Source of the DNA: Chitinophagaceae bacterium
GTDB taxonomy: Bacteria; Bacteroidota; Bacteroidia; Chitinophagales; Chitinophagaceae
Length of the DNA stretch: 64,000 nt
Assembly (NCBI GenBank): GCA_016787085.1
Contig: JAEUVJ010000039.1
Span: 1 to 64,000, forward strand
Direction of reading: 5' to 3'
The translations under genes were made by a program, and so were the position numbers. Every line of letters begins with the position of its first letter. Within the stretch, counting starts at the first letter, position 1. The notes under the pieces were generated by a model. That model was not told where the DNA came from, ran no database searches, and saw only the letters and a program-made list of their open reading frames with translations. Shown here piece by piece: positions 1-8,371 of this stretch.

Positions 1-167
1 AAATTTCCCCTGCTAACGGATTTGTTGTATTTTCCCGTTTCCGAATTGATGACCATACAAATATCCCGTAGAAAGGCGCAATTTGAAGGACAAAAAGGCG
101 TTTTAGAACAGGACGGATTTCCCAAAATTTCACCTGTCAGAGCCGAGAAAAAACTTAATTGCTGAGA

Positions 168-1181
168 ATGAAGAAAATCTTATCAACCCTGACTATCTGC
201 ATAGCCCTGGCAAGCGTTTCTCATGCACAGGACCCTAACTTTTCCCAATTCTTTGCTTCCCCGCTTACCCTCAACCCGGCGCTTACCGGTAAGTTTGATG
301 GCGTGTACAGGGTGGCCGGCAATTACAGAAACCAGTGGCCTTCTATCAGCAACGCCTATACTACCGCAACCGTGTCATGGGATATGGGTATCATGAAAAA
401 CCGCATCCCGGAATATGACCAGTTTGGTGTCGGCATCATGGGTTTTACGGACCGTGCCGGCGATGGCGCATTGACAAATAACTACGCCGCTTTATCATTA
501 GCTTATCATAAAGGACTCGATGAAAACGGCTATCACCAGATCGGGGCCGGTTTCCAGGGAACATATGTCAACAAAAGATTGAATACACTGAATCTGAAGT
601 TCCAGGACCAGTTGACCCCTTTCGGATTTACCGGTGTAACGCAGGAGATATTTACCAACCAGCAGGTCAACGTAAGTTATTTTGACCTGAATGCCGGTTT
701 TATCTACAACGGTTCTACCAACGGATACAATAATTTTTACCTCGGTGCTTCGATGTACCATATCAACCGCCCGAAAGAAAGTTTCCAGGGTGGCAACTTT
801 GTGCTGAACCCCAGGACAACGATACAAGGCGGTGCCAAGATCCCTGCAGGCACATACAATTACTTACACTTTGCCGCTAACCACAGCATGCAGGCCAAAG
901 CACATAATACCATGATCGGTGCGGCCTATTCAATGAATGTAAATAATGATGAAGAAAATCCTACCAATGTCTATCTGGGCAGCTGGTACCGTTTGAAAGA
1001 CGCTATTATTCCTTATGTCGGACTTGAATTCGGTGAATGGCATCTCGGTGCTTCGTATGATGTCAATACCTCTTCATTAAAACCCGCTTCCAACTCCAGG
1101 GGTGGGGTGGAGATATCGCTTATCTATATCAAGAAATACACCGACCCGAACATGAAGAAGCTGAACTGTCCGAAGTTCTAA
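168..1181 (+). CDS. PorP/SprF family type IX secretion outer-membrane protein
   Basis: A 337-residue protein with a signal peptide (Lys-Lys start, hydrophobic stretch, cleavage after SHA-Q near residue 20). The mature start carries the DPNFSQFF and LNPALTG motifs typical of the PorP/SprF family, followed by alternating beta-strand-like segments up to a final aromatic-rich strand. Family members sit in the outer membrane and support T9SS or attachment of a cell-surface adhesin usually encoded next door. I start at ATG 168; a TTG 9 bases upstream (159) is in frame but would precede the signal peptide needlessly. The first 167 bases of the window hold nothing I recognise. The partner adhesin, if any, would lie to the left of the window. 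The family call is firm; which substrate it serves is unknown. Confidence 0.9.
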   Translation: MKKILSTLTICIALASVSHAQDPNFSQFFASPLTLNPALTGKFDGVYRVAGNYRNQWPSISNAYTTATVSWDMGIMKNRIPEYDQFGVGIMGFTDRAGDGALTNNYAALSLAYHKGLDENGYHQIGAGFQGTYVNKRLNTLNLKFQDQLTPFGFTGVTQEIFTNQQVNVSYFDLNAGFIYNGSTNGYNNFYLGASMYHINRPKESFQGGNFVLNPRTTIQGGAKIPAGTYNYLHFAANHSMQAKAHNTMIGAAYSMNVNNDEENPTNVYLGSWYRLKDAIIPYVGLEFGEWHLGASYDVNTSSLKPASNSRGGVEISLIYIKKYTDPNMKKLNCPKF

Positions 1182-1204
1182 ATTTTGCGTTTAATAAATA
1201 TTTG

Positions 1205-1229
1205 AATGCCCTGTCTGATGCAGGGCATT
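1205..1229 (+). terminator. Hairpin after the PorP/SprF gene
   Basis: A perfect 9-bp stem (AATGCCCTG / CAGGGCATT) with a 7-base loop lies 23 bases after the stop. It is followed by T-rich but interrupted sequence (gttatttgatttta), so it is a plausible but not ideal intrinsic terminator. Confidence 0.5.
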
Positions 1230-1291
1230 GTTATTTGATTTTATAACAACAGGGCAAATAGTTATTTTACGACCTTATTGAACGATAAGGT

Positions 1292-2623
1292 TTGAAAAAA
1301 CTATTCACCAATCTCACTTTCTGGGTATTGCTGGCCATTACGGCAGGGGTACTGGTAGGGCATTTTATTCCTTCCTTTGCCAAACACCCGGTACTGGATG
1401 AAACGGTACGTACAAGATTACTCGGCCAGGAAATAAAGTTCGGCACATCCCTCAGCGAATTTCTCGGCGATTGTTTTATCAGTCTTGTCAAATTATTCAT
1501 CAATCCCATCATCTTCCTCACCATCACGCTGGGTATTGTCAGCATGGGCGATCTGAAAAAAGTAGGTCGTGTAGGTGGCAAAGCACTGATCTATTTTGAA
1601 GTGGTGACCACTTTTGCCCTGCTGGCAGGTGTAGTGGTGGCGCTGATCATTCAGCCGGGCACAGGTATTGATGCCTCCTCTGTAAGGGGAAGCGATGTAT
1701 CCAAATATGTCAAAGGCAGCCAGTCATTCGATCTCTGGCATTTCTTCCGGGACAATTCCACCCTACAGGTATTGGTGGTCGCTATTATTGCCGGCATTGT
1801 ACTTGGTTATTATAAGGGGAAGGAACAATTGGTTTCTTCCTTAAAGCTTTTGTCCAAATATATTTTCAAAGGGCTGCACAAAGTAATGTTGCTGGCGCCT
1901 ATCGGGGCATTCGGCGGCATGGCCTTTACCATCAGTAAATACGGTATTGAGACATTATATCCTCTGGCCAAACTGATGGGAACGGTATATGCCACCATGG
2001 CCGTTTTTATTTTCGGGGTACTGTATCTCATACTGCGCATGTATAAGGTCAGCTTATGGCGTTTCCTGAAATACATCCGGGAAGAACTGTTGATTGTTCT
2101 GGGCACTTCCTCTTCAGAGCCGGCTTTGCCATCACTGATGGAAAAACTGGAACGAATGGGTTGTTCCAAACCTGTTGTGGGTCTGGTGGTACCTGCCGGT
2201 TATTCATTTAACCTCGATGGCACTACTATTTACTTATCTATGTGTATGATCTTCCTGGCACAGGTATTTAACGTTCATCTTAGCTGGGAGCAGATATTGT
2301 CTATTATCGGCATACTGATGTTAACCTCCAAAGGAGCAGCCGGGGTGACGGGCAGCGGCTTTGTTGTACTGGCTTCTACTCTTACTACGATCAAGGTCAT
2401 TCCCGTGGAAGGACTTGCGTTATTACTCGGCGTTGACCGGTTCATGTCCGAAGCAAGGGCCATCACCAACTTTATCGGCAATGGTGTAGCCGCTGTGTGG
2501 CTGGCCAATAATGAAAAAGAATTTGACAGGGATAAAATGGAAATAGCATTTGCGAATGTGGCCGCCACAGAAAATATCATTACCGACAATATCCGGGATG
2601 CCAACCTTGAAGAAAAAGGGTGA
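1292..2623 (+). CDS. Dicarboxylate/amino acid:cation symporter (DAACS family)
   Basis: A 443-residue polytopic membrane protein of the GltP/DctA (SLC1-like) family, which couples uptake of C4-dicarboxylates or glutamate/aspartate to Na+ or H+. Family hallmarks are visible: the serine-rich TSSSEPALPSL motif at about residue 271, the NLDGTTIY unconventional-helix motif at about 305, and the SKGAAGVTGSGF motif at about 345. Eight membrane segments are expected and the length is normal for the family. The only upstream start is TTG 1292, because an in-frame TAA lies two codons before it; a short purine run (ataagg) immediately precedes it. Substrate cannot be read from sequence. The gene runs convergently into the glycosylase gene with 2 bases between stop codons. 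Confidence 0.92.
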   Translation: MKKLFTNLTFWVLLAITAGVLVGHFIPSFAKHPVLDETVRTRLLGQEIKFGTSLSEFLGDCFISLVKLFINPIIFLTITLGIVSMGDLKKVGRVGGKALIYFEVVTTFALLAGVVVALIIQPGTGIDASSVRGSDVSKYVKGSQSFDLWHFFRDNSTLQVLVVAIIAGIVLGYYKGKEQLVSSLKLLSKYIFKGLHKVMLLAPIGAFGGMAFTISKYGIETLYPLAKLMGTVYATMAVFIFGVLYLILRMYKVSLWRFLKYIREELLIVLGTSSSEPALPSLMEKLERMGCSKPVVGLVVPAGYSFNLDGTTIYLSMCMIFLAQVFNVHLSWEQILSIIGILMLTSKGAAGVTGSGFVVLASTLTTIKVIPVEGLALLLGVDRFMSEARAITNFIGNGVAAVWLANNEKEFDRDKMEIAFANVAATENIITDNIRDANLEEKG

Positions 2624-2625
2624 CC

Positions 2626-3234
2626 TTATTTCGGCTTACCACTTACATATGGGCTCCCTTTGATAAAAAACCGGTAAGGCAGCAAGGCATCTTTTCCGGC
2701 ATAATCCACTCCTATCCTCGGAGAAGCAATGATCTCACTTCTTTTATACCTGAAACCGTCATCCATGATCAACAGGTGTTCGTCGTCATTTAAAGAAAGA
2801 CCATTATGATGCGTGTAAATACCTAATGCTTTTGACAGGTTACCCGGGCCACGGGTCAATGTATGATCCCATTTCTTTTTACCGGTTCGCTTCAGCATGG
2901 TTTCCACTCCTTCCACGGGTTCGCCGGCACGTACCAATATAGCATGGGGGGTCCCTTCTGTGTTTGTCACTACATTAAATAAATGATGAATACCATAACA
3001 GAGATACACATACGATACACCGCCATGCGCATACATTACTTCATTCCGGCTCGTTCGCCTGGCCCCATAGGCATGAGATGCTTTATCTGTGATACCTGCA
3101 TAGGCCTCTGTCTCTATTATCCTTGCAGATGTGACAACATTGTCCCATTTGGTAACGATCAATTTACCCAGCAGCTCTCTGGCTACCTGGAATACATTCT
3201 TCCGCCTGTAAAATGAAACGGGCAGTTTTTCCAT
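2626..3234 (-). CDS. 3-methyladenine DNA glycosylase (AAG/Mpg family)
   Basis: A 202-residue base-excision repair enzyme of the alkyladenine glycosylase family, which removes alkylated purines from DNA. The catalytic signature is seen at about residues 39-50 (RIIETEAYAG), where the second Glu of ETEAY is the base that activates water. The conserved GGVSYVYLCYG block with FNVVT follows at about 71-90 and RGPGNLSKALG at about 129. Length matches bacterial members. It stands alone: convergent with the symporter gene on its 3' side and divergent from the EI24 gene on its 5' side. Confidence 0.92.
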   Translation of the reverse strand: MEKLPVSFYRRKNVFQVARELLGKLIVTKWDNVVTSARIIETEAYAGITDKASHAYGARRTSRNEVMYAHGGVSYVYLCYGIHHLFNVVTNTEGTPHAILVRAGEPVEGVETMLKRTGKKKWDHTLTRGPGNLSKALGIYTHHNGLSLNDDEHLLIMDDGFRYKRSEIIASPRIGVDYAGKDALLPYRFFIKGSPYVSGKPK

Positions 3235-3297
3235 TTGGCTTCTTGTTCCTTGTTTCTTGTGCCTTAATAATTATATTTACCCACTCAAAATTAGGCC

Positions 3298-4044
3298 TTG
3301 CTCAAAGAAATAGTAATAGCCTTCCAATCCTGGTCAGAAGCCAACCGTTTTATTAAAGAGCATAAGCTCTGGAAATGGATCGTTATACCCGGTATTATCT
3401 ATACCATTCTTTTTATCGCAGGCATGTATTTCTTCTGGTCTTCCGCCGATGATGTCATCTCCTGGATCAGCGAACAGATGCGGATAGAGAACTGGCTGCA
3501 GAAAAAAAGAAGTGAATGGCTGAGTTTCTTCTTTGTGATGACGGGCATGATGCTGCGGCTGGTACTGGTGCTGTTTTATTTTTCCCTTTTCAAATACCTC
3601 ATCCTGATCATCGGTTCGCCGCTGTTTGCCTACCTGAGTGAAAAGACCGAAGCGATCATGAACAACAGGACCTATTCCTTCAACTGGAAAGAGATGAGAA
3701 AAGATGCTGCCAGGAGTATACGTATGGCGATTCGTAATTGCGGCGGGCAGACCATCTACCTGGCCGGGCTGGTATTGCTTTCTCTTTTGCCTCTGGCCGG
3801 GTGGATCACTCCTATCATTGCTTTGCTGATGGAATGTTATTACTTCGGCTTCTCCATGCTCGACTACAGTTTTGCCCGCAGCGGTTTTACCCGCCAGCAG
3901 AGTTTTTCTTTCATCGGCCGGCATAAAGGATTGGCTATTGGCAATGGCATCGTCTTTTTCCTGATGCATGTCGTCATCATTTTTGCCCCGGCATACGCCA
4001 TCGTGGCCGCCACTTTAAGCGTTCATAAAGTAAAAAACAGTTAA
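3298..4044 (+). CDS. EI24 domain (CysZ-like) membrane protein
   Basis: A 248-residue integral membrane protein with four or more hydrophobic segments (about residues 27-48, 75-110, 148-180 and 210-240) and the overall pattern of the EI24/CysZ family. CysZ proteins transport sulfate, but many EI24 members in Bacteroidota are uncharacterised, so sulfate transport is only a possibility. The start is TTG 3298; an in-frame TAG lies two codons upstream, so translation cannot begin earlier. Its stop codon shares one base with the start of the next gene (TAATG), which indicates translational coupling. Confidence 0.7.
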   Translation: MLKEIVIAFQSWSEANRFIKEHKLWKWIVIPGIIYTILFIAGMYFFWSSADDVISWISEQMRIENWLQKKRSEWLSFFFVMTGMMLRLVLVLFYFSLFKYLILIIGSPLFAYLSEKTEAIMNNRTYSFNWKEMRKDAARSIRMAIRNCGGQTIYLAGLVLLSLLPLAGWITPIIALLMECYYFGFSMLDYSFARSGFTRQQSFSFIGRHKGLAIGNGIVFFLMHVVIIFAPAYAIVAATLSVHKVKNS

Positions 4045-4751
4045 TGGCTGGCAAAGGAATGGTTTACCTGGTCCCCTCCCTGCTGGATGAAAGCGGTACC
4101 GATGCGATACCTCCTTATATCATAGAAGCTATCAAACAATGTAATATACTGTTCGTCGAAAATGAACGGACAGCCCGTCGTTACCTGAAAAAGATATGGA
4201 AGGAAATAGTGATAGATGATTATGAATGGTTCGTAATGTCAGACAGCTCAAATGTGTCTGACACATTCAGACAAAAGTTGAAAGAAGGAAAAACCATCGG
4301 CATTATCAGCGAAGCCGGTTGTCCTGGCGTAGCCGATCCCGGTCAGGCATTAGTAGCAATTGCCCAGGAAATGGAAGTTCCCGTCAAACCATTGGTTGGG
4401 CCCAACTCCATATTGCTGGCTTTAATGGCCAGTGGCATGAACGGTCAGCAATTTCAGTTTGTGGGTTATTTACCGATAGATAACCTCCAGAAAATAAAAA
4501 CCATCAAAGAACTGGAAGCTGAATCACACAAGAAAAACTGTACACAGATCTTTATTGAAACACCTTACCGTAACAACCAGCTCTTTGAAACTTTAGCTAC
4601 CCACTGTAAGCCTTCTACACGGCTCTGTATAGCGGTTGATCTGACTGGTTCTGCAGAATGGATAAAGACCCGGACCGTCGCAGAATGGAAAAAAGAGAGA
4701 ACAGATATTCATAAAAGACCGGCTATCTTCTTACTGCTGGCTGCTCACTGA
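4044..4751 (+). CDS. RsmI-like SAM-dependent methyltransferase (tetrapyrrole-methylase fold)
   Basis: A 235-residue protein of the tetrapyrrole (corrin/porphyrin) methylase superfamily, closest in pattern to RsmI, which 2'-O-methylates C1402 of 16S rRNA. Visible motifs are the SEAGCPGVADPG loop (about 91-102), the VGPNSILLALMASGM block (about 117-131), FVGYLP (about 138) and an IETPYRN motif (about 171). It is shorter than canonical RsmI (about 280 residues) and its N-terminal glycine-rich strand is atypical, so it may be a paralogous rRNA/tRNA methyltransferase common in Bacteroidota. It is translationally coupled to the EI24 gene and its 3' end overlaps the convergent membrane-protein gene by 7 bases. 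Confidence 0.78.
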   Translation: MAGKGMVYLVPSLLDESGTDAIPPYIIEAIKQCNILFVENERTARRYLKKIWKEIVIDDYEWFVMSDSSNVSDTFRQKLKEGKTIGIISEAGCPGVADPGQALVAIAQEMEVPVKPLVGPNSILLALMASGMNGQQFQFVGYLPIDNLQKIKTIKELEAESHKKNCTQIFIETPYRNNQLFETLATHCKPSTRLCIAVDLTGSAEWIKTRTVAEWKKERTDIHKRPAIFLLLAAH

Positions 4752-5164
4752 TTCTGCTGCCGTATCGGGATCACACCGGTGACGATGTACTTGCTATCTC
4801 CTCTCCACGGTAATGTTGCCCGGTATTGCACATAAGTAACCTGCACACATTCATCCTGCAGTACCTTCATCACATTGGCTATACTATCATTGGTAACAGA
4901 AAAATAAAATTTCTCCGGGTTCATGGTCTGGCGGCAGCTTAGCCACATTTCGCCTTCATGCGTTTTAAAAATATTGCCTTTACGGGTGATCTTGATCAGG
5001 GTGCCTTTCCTTTCCCCATCACTGTATTTATTGAAGAAGAACCAATAGATAGCCAATATACCTATCAATAAGGCGGCGATCAGAATCTTCCTGAAAAACC
5101 GTCCTGCTTTGCGGGTGAAACTATTCTTATTCTCACTAACTCCCGTTTGTTTCAGCTCATCCAT
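4745..5164 (-). CDS. Small membrane-anchored protein of unknown function
   Basis: A 139-residue protein I do not recognise by function. The first 25 residues are polar and basic, one hydrophobic helix follows (about residues 26-46), and the remaining 90 residues are predicted to lie outside the cytoplasm. That part carries beta-rich sequence, an acidic-aromatic EGEMWLSC segment and a C-terminal IVTGVIPIR. It overlaps the end of the methyltransferase gene by 7 bases on the opposite strand. Similar short anchored proteins are widespread in Chitinophagaceae (recollection). No catalytic motif is visible. Confidence 0.6.
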   Translation of the reverse strand: MDELKQTGVSENKNSFTRKAGRFFRKILIAALLIGILAIYWFFFNKYSDGERKGTLIKITRKGNIFKTHEGEMWLSCRQTMNPEKFYFSVTNDSIANVMKVLQDECVQVTYVQYRATLPWRGDSKYIVTGVIPIRQQNQ

Positions 5165-5213
5165 GACCGGTAATTTGTAACAAAAAATTTATAAGGTAAA
5201 TCAATTATTATTA

Positions 5214-5221
5214 TACATTTG
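5214..5221 (+). promoter_or_regulatory. Putative -7 element ahead of the arginine-operon leader
   Basis: The sequence TACATTTG matches the Bacteroidota -7 consensus TAnnTTTG exactly. No TTTG/TTG is found at the expected spacing upstream, so the -33 element is unsupported. It lies 27 bases before the leader ORF and about 250 bases before the first structural gene. Confidence 0.35.
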
Positions 5222-5248
5222 TACCCAATTTACAATTTGTTTGTAAAC

Positions 5249-5371
5249 ATGAATAATATTCTGACACATACAAAGCAATTTGCCTTTCATGCACCCAATA
5301 CCAGTGGTGTGTATGCGGTAGGTTTTGATGTGTTCACGTTTTCCCGCCCGCGACGTAATCCTGTAGTCTGA
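5249..5371 (+). CDS. Arginine-rich leader peptide ORF (uORF) of the arginine operon
   Basis: A 40-codon ATG-initiated reading frame lies inside the otherwise non-coding 306-base gap before the arginine operon. Its predicted C-terminus is Ser-Arg-Pro-Arg-Arg-Asn-Pro-Val-Val, placing three Arg codons (CGC, CGA, CGT at 5345, 5351 and 5354) within four codons, and two prolines, immediately before the TGA stop. The stop codon is itself within the left arm of a strong hairpin (5368-5403). This arrangement resembles a regulatory leader peptide whose translation senses charged tRNA-Arg or arginine. Function is inference; the ORF, the Arg cluster and the overlap with the hairpin are read directly. Confidence 0.5.
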   Translation: MNNILTHTKQFAFHAPNTSGVYAVGFDVFTFSRPRRNPVV

Positions 5372-5439
5372 CAGGACGAACCCCTGACCCCGGTCCCTGT
5401 CAGTGAAGCATTCTCCAAAAGGTAATTCAAGGACTGGTC
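5368..5439 (+). promoter_or_regulatory. Mutually exclusive RNA hairpins in the arginine-operon leader
   Basis: Structure 1 pairs CTGACAGG plus AC (5368-5377) with GT plus CCTGTCAG (5393-5403, one bulged C), a 10-bp stem around a 15-base loop. Structure 2 pairs GACC (5386-5389) with GGTC (5436-5439) and GTCC (5393-5396) with GGAC (5431-5434), an 8-bp stem with a small internal loop. Both use 5393-5396, so they cannot form together. This is the logic of an attenuator or translational switch. No U-run follows either stem, so classical intrinsic termination is not supported by the sequence. The rest of the gap up to 5470 shows nothing else. Confidence 0.45.
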
Positions 5440-5470
5440 TTCCAATATTCAATCTAATATTTTCGGCAAA

Positions 5471-6178
5471 GTGGACAATCAACAGATCATCGTCAGGGTA
5501 GCAACACCGGATGATAAAGTGCATTCAAAAACGATCACTGATGAGATGGAATCATCGGCAATGGCCCGTGGTACAGGTATTGCCAAACGTTCTCCTGAAT
5601 ATATCGAGCAAAAGATAGATGAAGTTAAAGCGGTAATAGCCCTTACCACAGACGGCAAATGGGTCGGATTTTGTTATATAGAGACGTGGAGCCATGGTGA
5701 GTATGTAGCCAATTCAGGCCTGATCGTGGCTCCTGAATTCAGGAAAAGCGGGGTGGCCAAACTCATCAAACAAAAAATATTCAATCTCTCCAGGCAAAAA
5801 TACCCGGAAGCAAAAATATTTGGTCTGACAACCGGGTTAGCGGTCATGAAGATCAACTCCGATCTGGGTTATGAACCGGTCACCTATTCAGAGCTGACAC
5901 AGGATGAAGCTTTCTGGGCAGGCTGTAAAAGCTGTGTGAATTATGATATTCTGATGAGCAAAGACAGGAAGAATTGTATGTGCACCGCCATGCTCTACGA
6001 TCCAAAAGATCACTATGAGCCGGAAGAGACCAAAGAATTCTTTAAAGAGAATGTCAAAGGCTTTGAACGATTACTCCGCTTCAAGCAATGGAAATTGTTG
6101 CGCCCCTTTATGAAAAAGGACAAGGACGGCAACAGTACCGGCAGGCTCAAATCATTATTCCATTTGTTCCATCTCTAA
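5471..6178 (+). CDS. GNAT acetyltransferase, first gene of the arginine operon; candidate N-acetylglutamate synthase
   Basis: A 235-residue GCN5-related acetyltransferase. The acetyl-CoA loop is visible as APEFRKSGVAKLI (about residues 87-99), after a beta-strand segment ending in SGLIV. After the GNAT core lies an unusual cysteine cluster, C152-x2-C155-x13-C169-x-C171, which could bind metal. The gene opens an operon that otherwise has every step of acetylated arginine synthesis except the one that makes N-acetylglutamate, so I infer it supplies that activity (ArgA role). The start is GTG 5471; upstream codons are open back to a TAA at 5423 but contain no ATG, and the GNAT fold begins right after the GTG. 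A 17-base gap separates it from argG. Confidence 0.72.
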   Translation: MDNQQIIVRVATPDDKVHSKTITDEMESSAMARGTGIAKRSPEYIEQKIDEVKAVIALTTDGKWVGFCYIETWSHGEYVANSGLIVAPEFRKSGVAKLIKQKIFNLSRQKYPEAKIFGLTTGLAVMKINSDLGYEPVTYSELTQDEAFWAGCKSCVNYDILMSKDRKNCMCTAMLYDPKDHYEPEETKEFFKENVKGFERLLRFKQWKLLRPFMKKDKDGNSTGRLKSLFHLFHL

Positions 6179-6195
6179 ATAAGACAAGAAACAAG

Positions 6196-7401
6196 ATGTC
6201 AAAAAAGGTTGTTTTAGGATTCAGCGGCGGATTAGATACTTCTTACTGTGTAAAATACCTGAGCGAAGAAAAAGGCTATGAAGTGCATAGCATCATCGTG
6301 AATACAGGTGGCTTTTCAGAAGAAGAGTTAAAGCAAATAGATGCCCATGCACATAAACTGGGTGTAAAGTCGCATAAGACCGTCAATGCTGTCAAAAGTT
6401 ATTATGATAGCATCATCAGGTTCCTCATTTACGGCAACGTATTAAAGAATAACACCTACCCGCTGAGTGTAAGCGCTGAAAGACTAAGCCAGGCTTTGCA
6501 TATTGCCGATCATGTACAGGAATTGGGTGCAACCGCAGTAGCACACGGCAGCACCGGCGCCGGTAATGACCAGGTCAGGTTTGACATGGTCTTTAATATC
6601 ATGATACCCGGCGTAGAGATCATTACGCCTATCCGCGACCTGAAACTGAGCCGTGAGCAGGAAATAGAATACCTGAAGAATAAAGGCGTGCAGATGAATT
6701 TTGAAAAAGCAGGTTATTCGATCAATAAAGGTTTATGGGGAACCAGTGTCGGCGGAAGAGAAACACTTTCTTCCAAAGGCATGTTGCCGGAATCGGCCTG
6801 GCCCACGCAGGTAACCAAACACGATACCGAAGAAGTTAAGCTGCACTTTGAAAAAGGTGAACTGAAGAAGGTAAATGATAAATTTTTTGCTCACCCGTCT
6901 GAAGCCATTCAGTATTTACAGACCCTTGCCGGCCCCTATGGCATCGGCCGTGATATACATGTCGGCGACACCATCATCGGTATCAAAGGCCGCGTAGGTT
7001 TTGAAGCCGCCGCCCCGATGGTTATTCTGAAAGCACATCATGCCCTGGAAAAACATGTGCTGACCAAATGGCAATTGACATGGAAAGACCAGTTGGCCCA
7101 GTTCTATGGCAACTGGCTGCATGAAGGGCAGATACTGGACCCTGTCATGAGGGATATCGAAGCTTTCCTGGAAACCACGCAGAGAAATGTAACCGGTGAT
7201 GTGTTTGTACAACTACACCCCTATCGCTTCCTGATTATCGGTATTGAATCAAAGTATGACCTGATGAGCAGCAAATTTGGTAAATATGGTGAAATGAACA
7301 ATGGCTGGAGTGGTGAAGATGTAAGGGGTTTCAGCAAGATATTTGGCAACCAGACCATGATCTATCACCAGGTAAAAGAAGAGGCAGATGGCAAACATTA
7401 A
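6196..7401 (+). CDS. argG: Argininosuccinate synthase
   Basis: A 401-residue enzyme that condenses citrulline and aspartate using ATP to give argininosuccinate, the penultimate arginine step. The N-terminal PP-loop FSGGLDTS (residues 9-16) and the HGSTGAGNDQVRFD block (about 117-130) are intact, as are the STKGL-like GLWGTSVGGRE region and the C-terminal catalytic domain. The start ATG 6196 gives the family-standard MSKKVVLGFSGG opening; the longer open frame back to 6088 overlaps the GNAT gene and is not needed. Its last 14 bases overlap the start of argC, so the two are translationally coupled. Confidence 0.96.
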   Translation: MSKKVVLGFSGGLDTSYCVKYLSEEKGYEVHSIIVNTGGFSEEELKQIDAHAHKLGVKSHKTVNAVKSYYDSIIRFLIYGNVLKNNTYPLSVSAERLSQALHIADHVQELGATAVAHGSTGAGNDQVRFDMVFNIMIPGVEIITPIRDLKLSREQEIEYLKNKGVQMNFEKAGYSINKGLWGTSVGGRETLSSKGMLPESAWPTQVTKHDTEEVKLHFEKGELKKVNDKFFAHPSEAIQYLQTLAGPYGIGRDIHVGDTIIGIKGRVGFEAAAPMVILKAHHALEKHVLTKWQLTWKDQLAQFYGNWLHEGQILDPVMRDIEAFLETTQRNVTGDVFVQLHPYRFLIIGIESKYDLMSSKFGKYGEMNNGWSGEDVRGFSKIFGNQTMIYHQVKEEADGKH

Positions 7402-8368
7402 GGCGGGCATAATCGGCGGAGCAGGTTATACCGGTGGCGAACTGATACGCTTACTCATTCACCACCCGTATGTGACTGTTTCTTTTATTCATAGCCGCAG
7501 CAATGCGGGCAAGCCGGTTCATTCCGTTCACCAGGATCTTTTAGGCGATACGGACCTGGTGTTTTCCGATAAGTTGTCAGAAGATATTGACTTATTGTTT
7601 CTTTGCCTGGGTCATGGGGAGTCAAAGAAATTTCTCACCGAAAACAAGATTGCTGAGAAAATAAAGATCATAGATCTTGCCAATGATTTCAGACTGACCA
7701 AAAGCTCGAAACTCGGAACCCGCAGCTTTGTGTATGGCCTGCCTGAATTAAACAAAGAAGAAATAAAAAAGGCCGGCAATATTGCCAATCCCGGTTGTTT
7801 CGCCACTACTATTCAACTAGGGTTATTACCATTGGCCAAAGCAGGTTTACTGGATGACATTTACACAACCGGCATTACCGGTTCTACAGGTGCCGGACAA
7901 AGCTTAACACAAACCTCCCACTTTAGCTGGAGAGCCAATAATATCCAGGCCTACAAAACATTAACGCATCAGCATCTTGGTGAGATCGGCGAATCATTGC
8001 TGCAATTACAACCCGGCAGTACCATTGACCTGAGCTTCGTTCCGTGGCGGGGAGACTTTACAAGAGGTATTTTCGTCAGCTCCACCATCACCTGCGAATT
8101 GAGCATCGAAGAGCTCAATAAACTATTTACTGACTTTTATAAAGGGCATCCCTTTACCCATGTCAGCAAAGAACCAATATTCCTGAAACAGGTGGTGAAC
8201 ACGAACAAAGCAGTGTTACATCTGGAAAAAGCAGGCAGTAAACTGGTGGTTCATTCTGCCATAGATAATCTGCTGAAAGGCGCCAGCGGCCAGGCTGTTC
8301 AGAATATGAATCTCCGTTTCGGGCTGGATGAAAAAGCAGGTCTTCACCTTAAACCAGCAGGATTTTAA
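7388..8368 (+). CDS. argC: N-acetyl-gamma-glutamyl-phosphate reductase
   Basis: A 326-residue NADPH-dependent reductase that converts N-acetylglutamyl phosphate to the semialdehyde. The Rossmann motif GIIGGAGYTGGEL is at residues 7-19 and the catalytic cysteine is C137 in NPGCFAT. The GSTGAGQ loop at about 166 and the late HGLR-like region are present. The protein length is normal for the type 1 ArgC family. It overlaps argG by 14 bases and is followed after 3 bases by the DUF1343 gene. Confidence 0.96.
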   Translation: MANIKAGIIGGAGYTGGELIRLLIHHPYVTVSFIHSRSNAGKPVHSVHQDLLGDTDLVFSDKLSEDIDLLFLCLGHGESKKFLTENKIAEKIKIIDLANDFRLTKSSKLGTRSFVYGLPELNKEEIKKAGNIANPGCFATTIQLGLLPLAKAGLLDDIYTTGITGSTGAGQSLTQTSHFSWRANNIQAYKTLTHQHLGEIGESLLQLQPGSTIDLSFVPWRGDFTRGIFVSSTITCELSIEELNKLFTDFYKGHPFTHVSKEPIFLKQVVNTNKAVLHLEKAGSKLVVHSAIDNLLKGASGQAVQNMNLRFGLDEKAGLHLKPAGF

Positions 8369-8371
8369 AGG

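Noticed and set aside
3334..3969. A 211-codon open frame on the minus strand opposite the EI24 gene
   Set aside because: Its composition is that of an antisense shadow, low in recognisable motifs, while the plus strand encodes a clear membrane protein coupled to the next gene.
5201..5524. A 107-codon minus-strand frame across the arginine-operon leader
   Set aside because: It covers the leader and the start of the GNAT gene; the plus-strand leader ORF and hairpins explain the region better, and the minus translation shows no motif.
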